From assembly GCA_028532815.1 (NCBI GenBank), contig JAQQAS010000066.1, forward strand, positions 1 to 63,117: 63,117 nt of DNA, in the 5' to 3' direction. Numbering within the stretch: position 1 is the stretch's first letter; each line of letters starts with the position of its first letter. The notes beneath the pieces are model-generated. The model saw nothing but the letters and a program-made list of their open reading frames with translations, ran no database searches and was not told where the DNA came from. Position numbers and translations under genes: made by a program. This DNA is from Pleomorphochaeta sp. (lineage in GTDB: Bacteria > Spirochaetota > Spirochaetia > Sphaerochaetales > Sphaerochaetaceae). Shown here piece by piece: positions 8,191 through 16,641 of this stretch.

Positions 8191-8219
8191 ATATTACCAT
8201 ACCATAATTTAGCGGTCAA
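8191..8219 (-). promoter_or_regulatory. Promoter of the PII-EIIA-mrp operon
   Basis: On the minus strand TTGACC (complement of 8214-8219) is followed after 17 bases by TAATAT (complement of 8191-8196). This places transcription start near 8184, about 12 bases ahead of the PII-like start codon at 8172, with an AGGA ribosome binding site in between. The -35 box is a 5/6 match and the -10 a 4/6 match. Confidence 0.55.
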
Positions 8220-8459
8220 TTATTACTGTTCTAATATTATTTTAGTAATCGGTTATATCGCTTGATTATGTAAATTGTTTTTTCTAAATTATAAAAAATA
8301 TTATGTTAAATTCTTTACTTTGTTTTTCAGTTATCAATTGCTACTCTAGTTGTAAAAGCTTTTTTTTATAAAAAAAGTTAAAACAAACTAAATTGTTTAG
8401 TTCATATAGGGGTGCAGAATACAAAAATAGTGTGATTGAAAAAATTTAGAAGGAATCGA

Positions 8460-8651
8460 TCAATTTAAAAAAATCCCTTTTGGAATGTAATATTATTTAG
8501 CCTACAAATAAAATAATTAAAAGAGAATTTGCAAGGAAAGGCTACTTGATTTCACAAGGAGACTTAGATATAGAATTATTCAAGGTGTGTTAATTGGTTT
8601 AATATAAAAAGATTTCATAGAACCTTGAGAATTTTCCATAAAAAATGTTGA
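8460..8651 (+). pseudogene. Decayed integrase-type (IS3/IS481-like) transposase C-terminus
   Basis: In the plus frame starting at 8586 the sequence encodes VNWFNIKRFHRTLR before a TGA at 8649-8651; this matches the conserved W(Y/F)N.KR.H..L segment that ends the rve catalytic domain of IS3- and IS481-family transposases. Just upstream, in a shifted frame (about 8520-8584), IKREFARKGYLISQ resembles the preceding REF motif. Frameshifts and stops show it is dead. No clear inverted repeats were found. Confidence 0.5.
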
Positions 8652-8734
8652 CAATTTATTTTTAAGAGGTAAAAATTTAGCATTCCCTTGTTAGCTTATA
8701 TATATTAATAATTCAATTTTAAGGAGGAGTGATA

Positions 8735-9115
8735 ATGATTTTGAATATATCGGTCTATGCGTTTATTGTATTAACGGCACTAGTTATTTTATTTCAATTA
8801 TGTCTAGCTGCTGGTTTACCCTGGGGTGCAGCATCTATGGGTGGAAAATTTAAAGGTAAGTACCCGAAAAAAATGAGAATTGTTGCAATTTTAAATTCAT
8901 TTTTATTAGCCTTTTTTATAATTATCATACTATCAAGATCTACCTTCGCTTTTTCAAGTTTATTTTCTTTTTCGAAAATAGCAATATGGTTTCTTGTTGC
9001 TTTTTTTGTAATAGGAACAGTTATGAATTCAATAACACCGAGTAAAATAGAGAGGATTTGGGCTCCTGTTACTTTACTCCAATTTATTACTAGTTTGATT
9101 ATTGCTTTAAATTAA
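8735..9115 (+). CDS. Small four-helix membrane protein
   Basis: A 126-residue protein with four predicted transmembrane segments (about 5-25, 45-62, 70-90, 105-123). A conserved-looking loop AAGLPWGAASMGGKFKGKYP after the first helix is found in an uncharacterised family of small bacterial membrane proteins; I know no function. The ATG at 8735 is chosen because AAGGAGG (8721-8727) lies 7 bases upstream; the GTG two codons earlier overlaps the Shine-Dalgarno spacing. The gene stands alone between two decayed transposase fragments. Confidence 0.75.
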   Translation: MILNISVYAFIVLTALVILFQLCLAAGLPWGAASMGGKFKGKYPKKMRIVAILNSFLLAFFIIIILSRSTFAFSSLFSFSKIAIWFLVAFFVIGTVMNSITPSKIERIWAPVTLLQFITSLIIALN

Positions 9116-9363
9116 AATTGATGCCTATCATTTTGGAATAATTAATATTTCATAATAGTCTATATATGTTTCGCTTCGTTATGGTATTCGACAATTCTTT
9201 TTACTGTATAATTAAATACCCATGTCATTTAAACATTATAAGAAATAATGTTTTTAGAATAGTGATTTTAAGCTGATAAGTGTAGTTTAGTTGTTAAAAA
9301 TGAAGTGATATGAATGGAGCAAAAACTACAAATCTACAAACCAAAAAAGACGTTAATCAAATT

Positions 9364-9384
9364 TTGAAGTGGAGCCCACTTCAA
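9364..9384. repeat. Perfect 9-bp hairpin near IS remnant
   Basis: TTGAAGTGG (9364-9372) and CCACTTCAA (9376-9384) form a perfect stem with a 3-base loop. It lies about 95 bases beyond the end of the minus-strand transposase remnant and is similar in flavour to sequences near the ends of IS3-group elements, so it may mark the former end of the insertion. No T-run follows. Confidence 0.45.
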
Positions 9385-9479
9385 GAACAAAAGAAAAAAA
9401 CTTAATCCTTTTTAATAATATTCAAAAAGTTAGAGTGGTCTTTTTAAACAACTTTAACTTTTACTTCATATTTTCCTTA

Positions 9480-9700
9480 TGATTATGTAATTTCTCTTTC
9501 TAATATACTAGTTATATTCATTAGGTGTCTACTAACATAATTTCCATCGATATCTTTAATTATTGTAATAATTCATGTAATATCTATACAGTTTTTTAGT
9601 TCTGTAATTGCTCTAAATCTGTTATATTTATCTCATCTTTTATGTACCTAAAGAAACTTTCTTGTGGAGCGTTATCCCAGGACTATGGCAAGTTTTTAAA
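9480..9700 (-). pseudogene. Decayed IS3-family (IS150-like) transposase OrfB C-terminus
   Basis: Reading the minus strand from about 9690, one frame encodes SWDNAPQESFFRYIKDEI, the hallmark (N/S)xWDNAPxESFFxxLKDE motif with the catalytic Glu of IS3-family transposases. After stops and a shift, YRWKLC..TPNEYN follows (about 9545-9520), the conserved C-terminal YRYQWKLxxMTPNEY motif. The intervening stops and frameshifts make it a pseudogene. Only the last third of OrfB remains. Confidence 0.75.
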
Positions 9701-9792
9701 TCTAAATTTTGTATTTCCAGATTTAGATGAATGAAAAATTTAATATGACAAACTTTAATTTTTCAAATTAAGTTGATATAAAACTTGTTTAT

Positions 9793-9828
9793 ATCAAGTA
9801 TGTTCGATAGTGATAGAATATACTTGAT
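9793..9828 (+). promoter_or_regulatory. 9-bp dyad upstream of MFS gene, candidate operator
   Basis: ATCAAGTAT (9793-9801) and ATACTTGAT (9820-9828) are perfect inverted repeats separated by 18 bases, ending 31 bases before the likely MFS start. The spacing suits a dimeric repressor binding two half sites or a leader hairpin. The ArsR-type regulator encoded just downstream is an obvious candidate ligand (inference). Confidence 0.45.
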
Positions 9829-9859
9829 TAATATTGATTATATCGATAATATAAACATT

Positions 9860-11089
9860 ATGAATATAAAACAATTAAGATTAGTTTATTCTATACATTT
9901 ATTTTTAAACTATTTACCTCTTGGGATATATTTCCCTATCAGTACTCTCTTTTTATTAGAAAAGGGATATTCACTTGGATGGATAGGAACTGCTATGTCT
10001 ATATTTTCTATCACGATCTTTTTGTTTGAGTTGCCGACGGGTGGTTTTGCAGACAAATATGGAAGAATAAATATATATAGAATAAGCAGAGTTATATATA
10101 TTTTTAGCTTGTTAATCTTATTATTCTTTAATACTTTATTCTCTTTGTTTTTTTCAATGTTTTTATACGGGGTTGCTCGTGCTTTAAGTTCAGGAACAAT
10201 GGAAGCCTGGTTTGTTGATATGCATGATACAGTTGATAGTAAAATAAATTTATCCAAAAGTATGAGTATTGTAGCAGGGGTTGCTCCAGCTGCACTAGGT
10301 ATAAGTACTTTGTTAGGTGGATTTATACCCGACTTGAAAATTAAAATGAATTTTTTTAATTTACAAGGAAGCTATAATTTTAATATTGTGATAGCTATAT
10401 CAGCTGTATTAATTCATTTAATTTTAAATATCATATTTTTCAAAGAGACAAAAAGACAATCTCATAAAGAGACTATAAATGAATATTGTAAAAATATTGT
10501 TAGTTTTTTAAATCAATCAAATTCTCTTAAATATTTAATTGCGATTTCTTTTTGTCTTGGAATTGGACTAAACTCAATTGAAAGTTTTTGGCAGCCAAAG
10601 GTTCAAGAGCTTGCCCCAAATAGTCCAACTTTTGTTCTAGGAGTTTTAGCATCATGTTATTTTTTTGCAGCTACAGTTGGTAGCTTATTTTCAAATATTT
10701 TAACTAATTATTTAGGCGAAAAGAAAACATTATTTATAATGAAATTATTTCATGGAATAACATTGATAGCATTAAGCTATAGTGCATCTTTGGTTGGTTT
10801 TTCTATAGGCTTTGTAACTATTTTTATATTTCATGGTGCTTTAAATGGTCCTCATCAAACCTTGCTTCACAATTGCATCCCCAATCAATATAGATCTAGT
10901 TTTCTTTCAGTAGATTCTTTGTCATTACAATTAGGTGGTGGATTATCAGCTTTAATACTCGGATGGGTTGCACAATATAATTCAATATCTTTTGTATGGA
11001 AATTAGCTGGGGTGTTCATTATAATTTCAGCATTCTTATATCTTCCAATAAAACAATCAAAAGGAGAAAGTTGTGAATCTTCAATATAA
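9860..11089 (+). CDS. MFS transporter, probable drug/metabolite exporter
   Basis: A 409-residue major facilitator superfamily protein with about 12 transmembrane segments. The loop after helix 2 carries the MFS motif A as GGFADKYGR. The likely substrate direction is export, as in similar transporters fused in operon with repressors, but the substrate is unknown. I place the start at the ATG at 9860 (MNIKQLRLVYSIH), where similarity to the first helix begins; an earlier in-frame ATG at 9785 would add a 25-residue AT-encoded extension that spans the dyad at 9793-9828. The Shine-Dalgarno is weak for both. Its 3' end overlaps the next gene by 17 bases. Confidence 0.85.
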   Translation: MNIKQLRLVYSIHLFLNYLPLGIYFPISTLFLLEKGYSLGWIGTAMSIFSITIFLFELPTGGFADKYGRINIYRISRVIYIFSLLILLFFNTLFSLFFSMFLYGVARALSSGTMEAWFVDMHDTVDSKINLSKSMSIVAGVAPAALGISTLLGGFIPDLKIKMNFFNLQGSYNFNIVIAISAVLIHLILNIIFFKETKRQSHKETINEYCKNIVSFLNQSNSLKYLIAISFCLGIGLNSIESFWQPKVQELAPNSPTFVLGVLASCYFFAATVGSLFSNILTNYLGEKKTLFIMKLFHGITLIALSYSASLVGFSIGFVTIFIFHGALNGPHQTLLHNCIPNQYRSSFLSVDSLSLQLGGGLSALILGWVAQYNSISFVWKLAGVFIIISAFLYLPIKQSKGESCESSI

Positions 11090-12068
11090 TGAAGCAGTAG
11101 AATTAGTTTTAGCATTTTTCACTTGGACTTCTCAGGATACGGTTGAATCCTATTATATGAATCAAATTCCAAAAGAAATAATCGAATGGAAAGATAATCA
11201 AAACAAAAAATATTCTAACTTTTTTTTAGAACAATCAAAATTATTAAGCTCGGAATTCCTATTATTAATTTTTTCATTAATTAAGATTATTAATGTGAAT
11301 AAAATTAATAGTGTTGATGAATTTCTTCAATATTTGTCAGGGTTATCAGGAAAGTCTCTAGCTAAATATGTAATTATGGGAGAGAATTTTGATTATAGTA
11401 TTAATCAATTAATTGAAAACCCTAAGTTAGGTAAAGAAGCTATTGATAAAGCTGATGGTACAGTTAGAAAAAATGAAGATGAATTATTTGTTGATTTTTT
11501 AAATCACCCTGATTTTTATAGAGAACAATTATTTATCCATTTAGAAAAATTTTATAAAAATTCAGTTCTTCCTTATCAACAAGCTATATCTAAAAGAATG
11601 AATATCCTAATAGAAGAAGAAAAAATATTTGCTTTAGATAATAAAAAAGACTTCTTAGAGACAAGGTTACATTATAATTCTGATTATGAAAATTTGCCAG
11701 AAACTGTATACATTAGTTATTATGATAGTCTCGATTCTATACATATTAATTTACCATCTTTAGTAATTTATGGTTGGAAAAATAAAGATTTCAATTCTAA
11801 TCCTAATATTGAAGAAATCTATGGTTTAATTACAGATGAAACAAGAAGAAATATTATTAAAGGGTTATCAAAAAAAGATATGTTCAGTCGTGAAATCTCA
11901 GATAAATGGAATCTCTCTCCATCGACAGTTTCTTATCATATGAATAAACTTTATTCTTTAGGCTTAATTAATCATAGACCAGGGCCAAGAAAGCGTTTGT
12001 ATCATGTTCTTAATAAAGAAAAACTAAACCAACTTATGGAATATTTAAAAAAAGATTTGATGGGTTAA
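11073..12068 (+). CDS. ArsR-family regulator with long N-terminal domain
   Basis: A 331-residue protein. Residues about 246-328 form an ArsR-type winged helix (GLITDETRRNIIKGL, then SPSTVSYHMNKLYSLGLI recognition helix and wing RPGPRKRLYHV). The first 240 residues resemble the helical N-terminal part seen in some long ArsR-type regulators and carry no recognisable enzyme motif; no metal-binding ELCVC motif is present. Start is GTG at 11073 with AAGGAG 6 bases upstream, overlapping the MFS gene by 17 bases, so the regulator and exporter are co-translated. It probably represses its own operon. Confidence 0.75.
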   Translation: MNLQYNEAVELVLAFFTWTSQDTVESYYMNQIPKEIIEWKDNQNKKYSNFFLEQSKLLSSEFLLLIFSLIKIINVNKINSVDEFLQYLSGLSGKSLAKYVIMGENFDYSINQLIENPKLGKEAIDKADGTVRKNEDELFVDFLNHPDFYREQLFIHLEKFYKNSVLPYQQAISKRMNILIEEEKIFALDNKKDFLETRLHYNSDYENLPETVYISYYDSLDSIHINLPSLVIYGWKNKDFNSNPNIEEIYGLITDETRRNIIKGLSKKDMFSREISDKWNLSPSTVSYHMNKLYSLGLINHRPGPRKRLYHVLNKEKLNQLMEYLKKDLMG

Positions 12069-12251
12069 TTATTAAAGCTAAGAAAATATAATAGATACAA
12101 TATATAACTCTTATCAATTCTTTATACATTTTATGAATTATCTTATTTAGGTTAAATAAATAAACAAAACTAATTATTTATTTTATATAAAATTAGGATT
12201 TTATTTATAAAATTGAAATTGGCTTACAACATAAGAAATTTGTTTTTTTTA

Positions 12252-12279
12252 TTGTGGGATAGGTGTGTGTTTGTATAAT
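12252..12279 (+). promoter_or_regulatory. Candidate promoter of the RND efflux operon
   Basis: TTGTGG (12252-12257) and TATAAT (12274-12279) are separated by 16 bases. Transcription would start near 12286, giving a leader of about 160 bases before the adaptor gene; the leader contains the long dyad at 12379-12415. The -10 is a perfect consensus. The remaining spacer from 12069 shows no gene. Confidence 0.5.
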
Positions 12280-12378
12280 ATTTTTTTTAAAAAAATTATA
12301 ATTAGTTTTTATCTGTAAAATAATTTGTTTTTTTTAAGCTTTGAGGCATTATTTCTCTTGTTATAAAGTACCTACAAC

Positions 12379-12415
12379 TGTTATGTTAATGATATATAGT
12401 ATCAATAACATAACA
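12379..12415 (+). promoter_or_regulatory. 16-bp dyad (15/16) before the RND operon
   Basis: TGTTATGTTAATGATA (12379-12394) and TATCAATAACATAACA (12400-12415) match as inverted repeats with one mismatch and a 5-base centre. The element ends 30 bases before the adaptor start codon. It can act as an operator of a dimeric repressor or as an mRNA leader hairpin followed by ATTTT. It is the longest dyad near any start codon in the window. Confidence 0.6.
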
Positions 12416-12445
12416 ATTTTAGGATACAAAACAAAGAGGACCCAT

Positions 12446-13543
12446 ATGAAATATACGACAAAAATTCTACTAACTATTTTGATATTTATTATTCCAATCT
12501 TTTATTCTTCATGCACAAAAGATGTTGAAGAGCAAGATTCAATTGTACTAGATGAGGTTGCAGCAGCAACAGATTACACTCAAGTAGTATCTTCAGCTGT
12601 AGAAGTAAAAAAAGCTCCCTTGCGAGATCGTGTTTTAGCTAGTGGAACTATTCAAGGCCTTGAAGAAGTAAATATTAAGGCAAGAACATCAGGAGTTATA
12701 AAATCAATTGATTTTAACTTGGGTTCAAAATTAGAAAAAGATCAAGTACTATTGGTTATGGATGATACCATACCCTTATTAAATGTAAGTCAGTTACAAA
12801 ATCAGTATGAAAATAGCCTTAAAGAACTTAATGCTAACAAAGAGCTATATCAGCGAGGTGCTATTTCGCTTGTTCAATTAACCCAAACACAAAGTAGTGT
12901 TGATGGCCTTAAAGCTCAACTTGAACAAGCAAAAACTAATTTAAAAAATACAAAAATAATAACTCCTATTTCTGGTAGTGTGGCAGAAAAAACAAGTCTT
13001 GTAGTAGGGGATTTAATTCAAAGCGGTCAACAGATTGTGCGTGTTGTAGATCTTGAACATCTTCGTATCATTGTTCCTGTTGGTCAAAACCAGCTTTTTC
13101 TTATAAAAGAAGGAGCTCCAGCTCTCATTACAATTAATACCCCTACAGAGGTTATTGAAGCACAAGGAATTGTAAGTGGAATTAGTGCTAGTAGTGATTC
13201 TAGAACAGGCAGTTGGTCAGTATTAGTCGATTTTACTAATCCCAATCCATCTGTTATTAAGGCAGGTATTAGTGCAGATGTAATCATTTTAAATGAGGAT
13301 GCACCGATTTATACTTTGGTTCCAAATTCAGCTATGGTATATCGTAACGGAACAACTTCTGTTTATATGGTAGAAGGAAATACTGCTAAGCAAGTAGATG
13401 TAAAAGTTGTTGATCAGTATGGAGATCAAAGTGCTATAGAGAGCTTAGATGAAAATATTGATCTCATTGGAAAGAAAGTACTAGTAAGTGCTCTCTCTCG
13501 TATTTTAGATGGTACCTCAGTTGTAACTCAAGATAACTTATAA
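12446..13543 (+). CDS. RND efflux periplasmic adaptor lipoprotein (HlyD/AcrA family)
   Basis: A 365-residue membrane fusion protein. The N-terminus is a lipoprotein signal with Cys23 (FYSSC), followed by the HlyD/AcrA order: lipoyl half-motif with ASGTIQGLEEVNIKARTSG, a coiled-coil hairpin (about 120-170), second lipoyl half (KIITPISGSVAEKTSLVVGDLI), then beta-barrel and membrane-proximal domains. It bridges the pump to the TolC channel. I choose the ATG at 12446 because AAGAGGA lies 5 bases upstream and the lipoprotein signal starts there; an upstream in-frame start would run through the dyad. The pump gene follows after 11 bases. Confidence 0.9.
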   Translation: MKYTTKILLTILIFIIPIFYSSCTKDVEEQDSIVLDEVAAATDYTQVVSSAVEVKKAPLRDRVLASGTIQGLEEVNIKARTSGVIKSIDFNLGSKLEKDQVLLVMDDTIPLLNVSQLQNQYENSLKELNANKELYQRGAISLVQLTQTQSSVDGLKAQLEQAKTNLKNTKIITPISGSVAEKTSLVVGDLIQSGQQIVRVVDLEHLRIIVPVGQNQLFLIKEGAPALITINTPTEVIEAQGIVSGISASSDSRTGSWSVLVDFTNPNPSVIKAGISADVIILNEDAPIYTLVPNSAMVYRNGTTSVYMVEGNTAKQVDVKVVDQYGDQSAIESLDENIDLIGKKVLVSALSRILDGTSVVTQDNL

Positions 13544-13554
13544 AGGATTAGATT

Positions 13555-16500
13555 ATGCATAACCAAAAAGGATTTAGCATTGGTAGGTTCTCTGTAACTA
13601 AACCAGTGATGGTAAATATATTAATGATAACTGTTCTTTTATTAGGAGGTTTAAGTTTAGCTCGTCTCCCTCAAGAACAGTTTGCTGAAATTCCCTTCTT
13701 TTGGGTAAACGTAATAGTTCCATATCCTGGAGTTGGCTCAGAAGATTTAGAATCATCTGTAACAATACCTGTAGAAAATGCATTTCAAGGTATGGATAAA
13801 CTAAAGAAAATAAGCTCAACCACTAGTGAGGGACTTAGTGTTGTTAGGGTTGAATTTGATGATGGAATTACACAACAAGAATTTAATTCTTTATACCAAG
13901 AGGCACAGACACGATTTAGCCAAGTAGTATTACCCGATGGTGTTCTTGACCCAATTGTTGATGATTTTTCCTCAGCTGATTTTCTACCTGTTATAGAGGT
14001 TGTTATCAGTGGAGATTTGCCCTATGAGCAATTAAGAGAGCAAGCTAAATCACTTCAGAATAAAATACTGAATGTTAAGGATGTAGCTGATGTTGAACTT
14101 GTTGGACTTCCTGAAAGGCAAATCCTTATTAACTTAGATAATAGTAGTCTTATATCTAAAGGTTTGAGTGTAAATGAAGTAGTTAGGGCTATTTCTGATC
14201 AAAATAGTGCTATTCCAAGTGGAACGTTGAATACAGGTTCTAGAGAGTATCTTTTAAGAACTCTTGGTTCAATTGATACTGTATCTGATTTTGAGTCTGT
14301 AATTATAAGAAGATCTTCAGATACTTCAGGAATGGTTAGAGTTAGTGATGTGGCACAGGTCGTTGACGGCTTTGATCCAGATTCCTCTCTTGCTCGTTTT
14401 AATGGAAATCCTTCTGTTAATTTGCGAGTTATTAAAGTTGTAAAAGGGAATTCGGTTGACATTGTAGATGGCGTAACTAAAATTGTTGAAGAGGCTCAAT
14501 GGCAAAATAATGGAGCAGCTCAAATAACTCTATTCAATGACTCAACCGTTCAAATAGCATCTAGTTTAAATGTCCTTTCTACCAATGCAATAATGGGGCT
14601 TTTTTTACTTGTACTTATCCTTTGGCTTTTTATTGGTTTACGTAATGCACTTATAACAGCTTTAGGTATACCAGTAACTTTTGCTTTAACATTTCTTGTT
14701 TTAGATTTATTAGGAGAGACTATAAATACTAATACATTATTTGGTCTTGTATTAGTTTTAGGCCTTATAGTAGATCATGCTATTGTTATAATAGAAAATT
14801 CTTATAGGTTGCAATCTAATGGATTATTGCGGCATGATGCTGCAATAGACGGAGCCAATCAAGTTATCTGGCCTGTTGTTGCTGCAACTGCTACAACAGT
14901 CGCAGCTTTTTTGCCTTTAATGCTTCTTCCTGGAACTATTGGAAAATTTCTTAGAGTTATTCCTCTAACTGTTACGATAGCTCTGATTGTAAGTACTGCA
15001 GAAGCTCTTTTCTTTCTTCCTAGTCACTATGCAGAGTGGGGACCAAGAGAAAACGGCAAAAAGAAAAAGGAATCTGGCACTTGGTTCATTAAAATCCAAA
15101 ATGGATATTCTAAACTTTTTTCAAAGGTCTATCAATTTAAGATTTTTATATTATTGATTGCTATAGGTATTACAATTGGGGTCTTTTCTTTAGTTGGTAC
15201 TTTAAGACAAGACCTTTTTTCAGCTGAGGATTATTCATATTTTAACATTGAAATACTTACCCCACGAGGCACATCATTAGATGAAACTAATAAGATTGTT
15301 GCTCAGTATGAAAATATATTACTTGATAAGGTTGGCAATGGTGAAATAACTTCAATAAGTACTAAAATAGGAACGCTAGGAAGTGGGGAAGCTAATTCAA
15401 CTCAAGCACAGATAACTGTAGACTTATCTGAAATTGATGAAGGAAGAACTCGAAGTATTGATGAAATTATTAATGAAGTTCAAAATGAAACTTACTATTT
15501 AAGTGGTGTTGAACAAGTTTTCTTTCGTAAGGCCCAAAATGGTCCTCCCACATCATCTGCTTTCAGCTTTCAATTTTCCGGAGATGAGTATAATAAGATT
15601 GTTGATGCATCTAATGCTATCGTAAATTTATTAAATTCAATAGATGGAGTAACTAATGTAGAGAGTGACTTTATATCAGGTAGTCCTGAACTTCGTATTA
15701 AAATAAATCAAGAGCGAGCAAGTGCTCTTGGTATTAATGTTAGTAGTGTTGGCTCTTATATTCGTGCTCGCTTTGATAATATAACAGCAGGTACTTTCTT
15801 TGAGAAAAATGAGCAAATTGATATTGTAGTACGTTTTGATACATCTGATTCTAGGCAGTATGAAAACCTCGAACAACTATTGATTCCAACAGATGATGGA
15901 AGACAAATTCCTTTATCTAGTATTGCAACTGTTGAACTTGATAATTCTCTTGGTTCTATACGTAGGGTAGAGGGAAAGCGTGAAATAACAGTATCTGCAA
16001 ATGCAGTAGAATCTTTAGATCTTCAAGCTGTGAATCAAAGCGTAAAAGAGCTTTGGGATAATTCATTATCTAGTAGATATCCTGATGTAACTTTTAAAGT
16101 GGGAGGAGAATTCGATGACTTTAGTACCTTGATATTTGATATAATTAGAGTATTTATTCTTGGTATCTTTTTAATTTATTTGATTCTTGGAACACAGTTT
16201 AATAGTTATACTCAGCCTCTATTGATACTATTTTCAATTCCGTTTGCATTTATTGGTGTTGTTCTATATTTATTTATTTCAGGAACACCACTTTCAACAA
16301 CGGTTATTTATTCAAGCGTTGCCTTAGCAGGTATTGCTGTAAATGATGCTATTGTATTAATTAGTTTTATCAATGAATTGAGGTCTAATGGTACCTCTGT
16401 TAAACAATCAGTTGCACAAGCGGCTAAAACAAGGCTTAGACCTATTATTCTAACATCCCTAACCACAATTGTTGGATTATTGCCAACAGCTATTGGAATA

Positions 16501-16641
16501 GGCGGCTATTCTGTAGTTTGGTCTCCTATGGCTAGTACTATAATATTTGGTTTGATTTTCTCTACTCTAACTACATTATTTATAATACCAATGCTCTATG
16601 GAACAATTTATGATAGAAAGAAAAAGAGGAGTAAATCATGA
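13555..16641 (+). CDS. RND efflux pump permease (HAE-type)
   Basis: A 1028-residue inner-membrane pump of the resistance-nodulation-division family, about the normal length, with two repeats of one N-terminal helix, a large periplasmic loop and six helices. The proton relay in TM4 reads GLIVDHAIVIIEN with Asp407-His408 where AcrB has Asp407-Asp408, and TM10 has Asn930-Asp931 (AVNDAIVL) where AcrB has Lys940. It exports hydrophobic or amphiphilic compounds out of the periplasm and inner leaflet via the adaptor and TolC-like partner. Overlaps the next gene by 4 bases (ATGA). The substrate is unknown. Confidence 0.92.
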   Translation: MHNQKGFSIGRFSVTKPVMVNILMITVLLLGGLSLARLPQEQFAEIPFFWVNVIVPYPGVGSEDLESSVTIPVENAFQGMDKLKKISSTTSEGLSVVRVEFDDGITQQEFNSLYQEAQTRFSQVVLPDGVLDPIVDDFSSADFLPVIEVVISGDLPYEQLREQAKSLQNKILNVKDVADVELVGLPERQILINLDNSSLISKGLSVNEVVRAISDQNSAIPSGTLNTGSREYLLRTLGSIDTVSDFESVIIRRSSDTSGMVRVSDVAQVVDGFDPDSSLARFNGNPSVNLRVIKVVKGNSVDIVDGVTKIVEEAQWQNNGAAQITLFNDSTVQIASSLNVLSTNAIMGLFLLVLILWLFIGLRNALITALGIPVTFALTFLVLDLLGETINTNTLFGLVLVLGLIVDHAIVIIENSYRLQSNGLLRHDAAIDGANQVIWPVVAATATTVAAFLPLMLLPGTIGKFLRVIPLTVTIALIVSTAEALFFLPSHYAEWGPRENGKKKKESGTWFIKIQNGYSKLFSKVYQFKIFILLIAIGITIGVFSLVGTLRQDLFSAEDYSYFNIEILTPRGTSLDETNKIVAQYENILLDKVGNGEITSISTKIGTLGSGEANSTQAQITVDLSEIDEGRTRSIDEIINEVQNETYYLSGVEQVFFRKAQNGPPTSSAFSFQFSGDEYNKIVDASNAIVNLLNSIDGVTNVESDFISGSPELRIKINQERASALGINVSSVGSYIRARFDNITAGTFFEKNEQIDIVVRFDTSDSRQYENLEQLLIPTDDGRQIPLSSIATVELDNSLGSIRRVEGKREITVSANAVESLDLQAVNQSVKELWDNSLSSRYPDVTFKVGGEFDDFSTLIFDIIRVFILGIFLIYLILGTQFNSYTQPLLILFSIPFAFIGVVLYLFISGTPLSTTVIYSSVALAGIAVNDAIVLISFINELRSNGTSVKQSVAQAAKTRLRPIILTSLTTIVGLLPTAIGIGGYSVVWSPMASTIIFGLIFSTLTTLFIIPMLYGTIYDRKKKRSKS

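Noticed and set aside
12276-12305. T-run/A-run palindrome before the RND operon as a terminator
   Set aside because: It is a run of T followed by a run of A with no GC in the stem, so it would not terminate; such tracts are expected in this AT-rich DNA.
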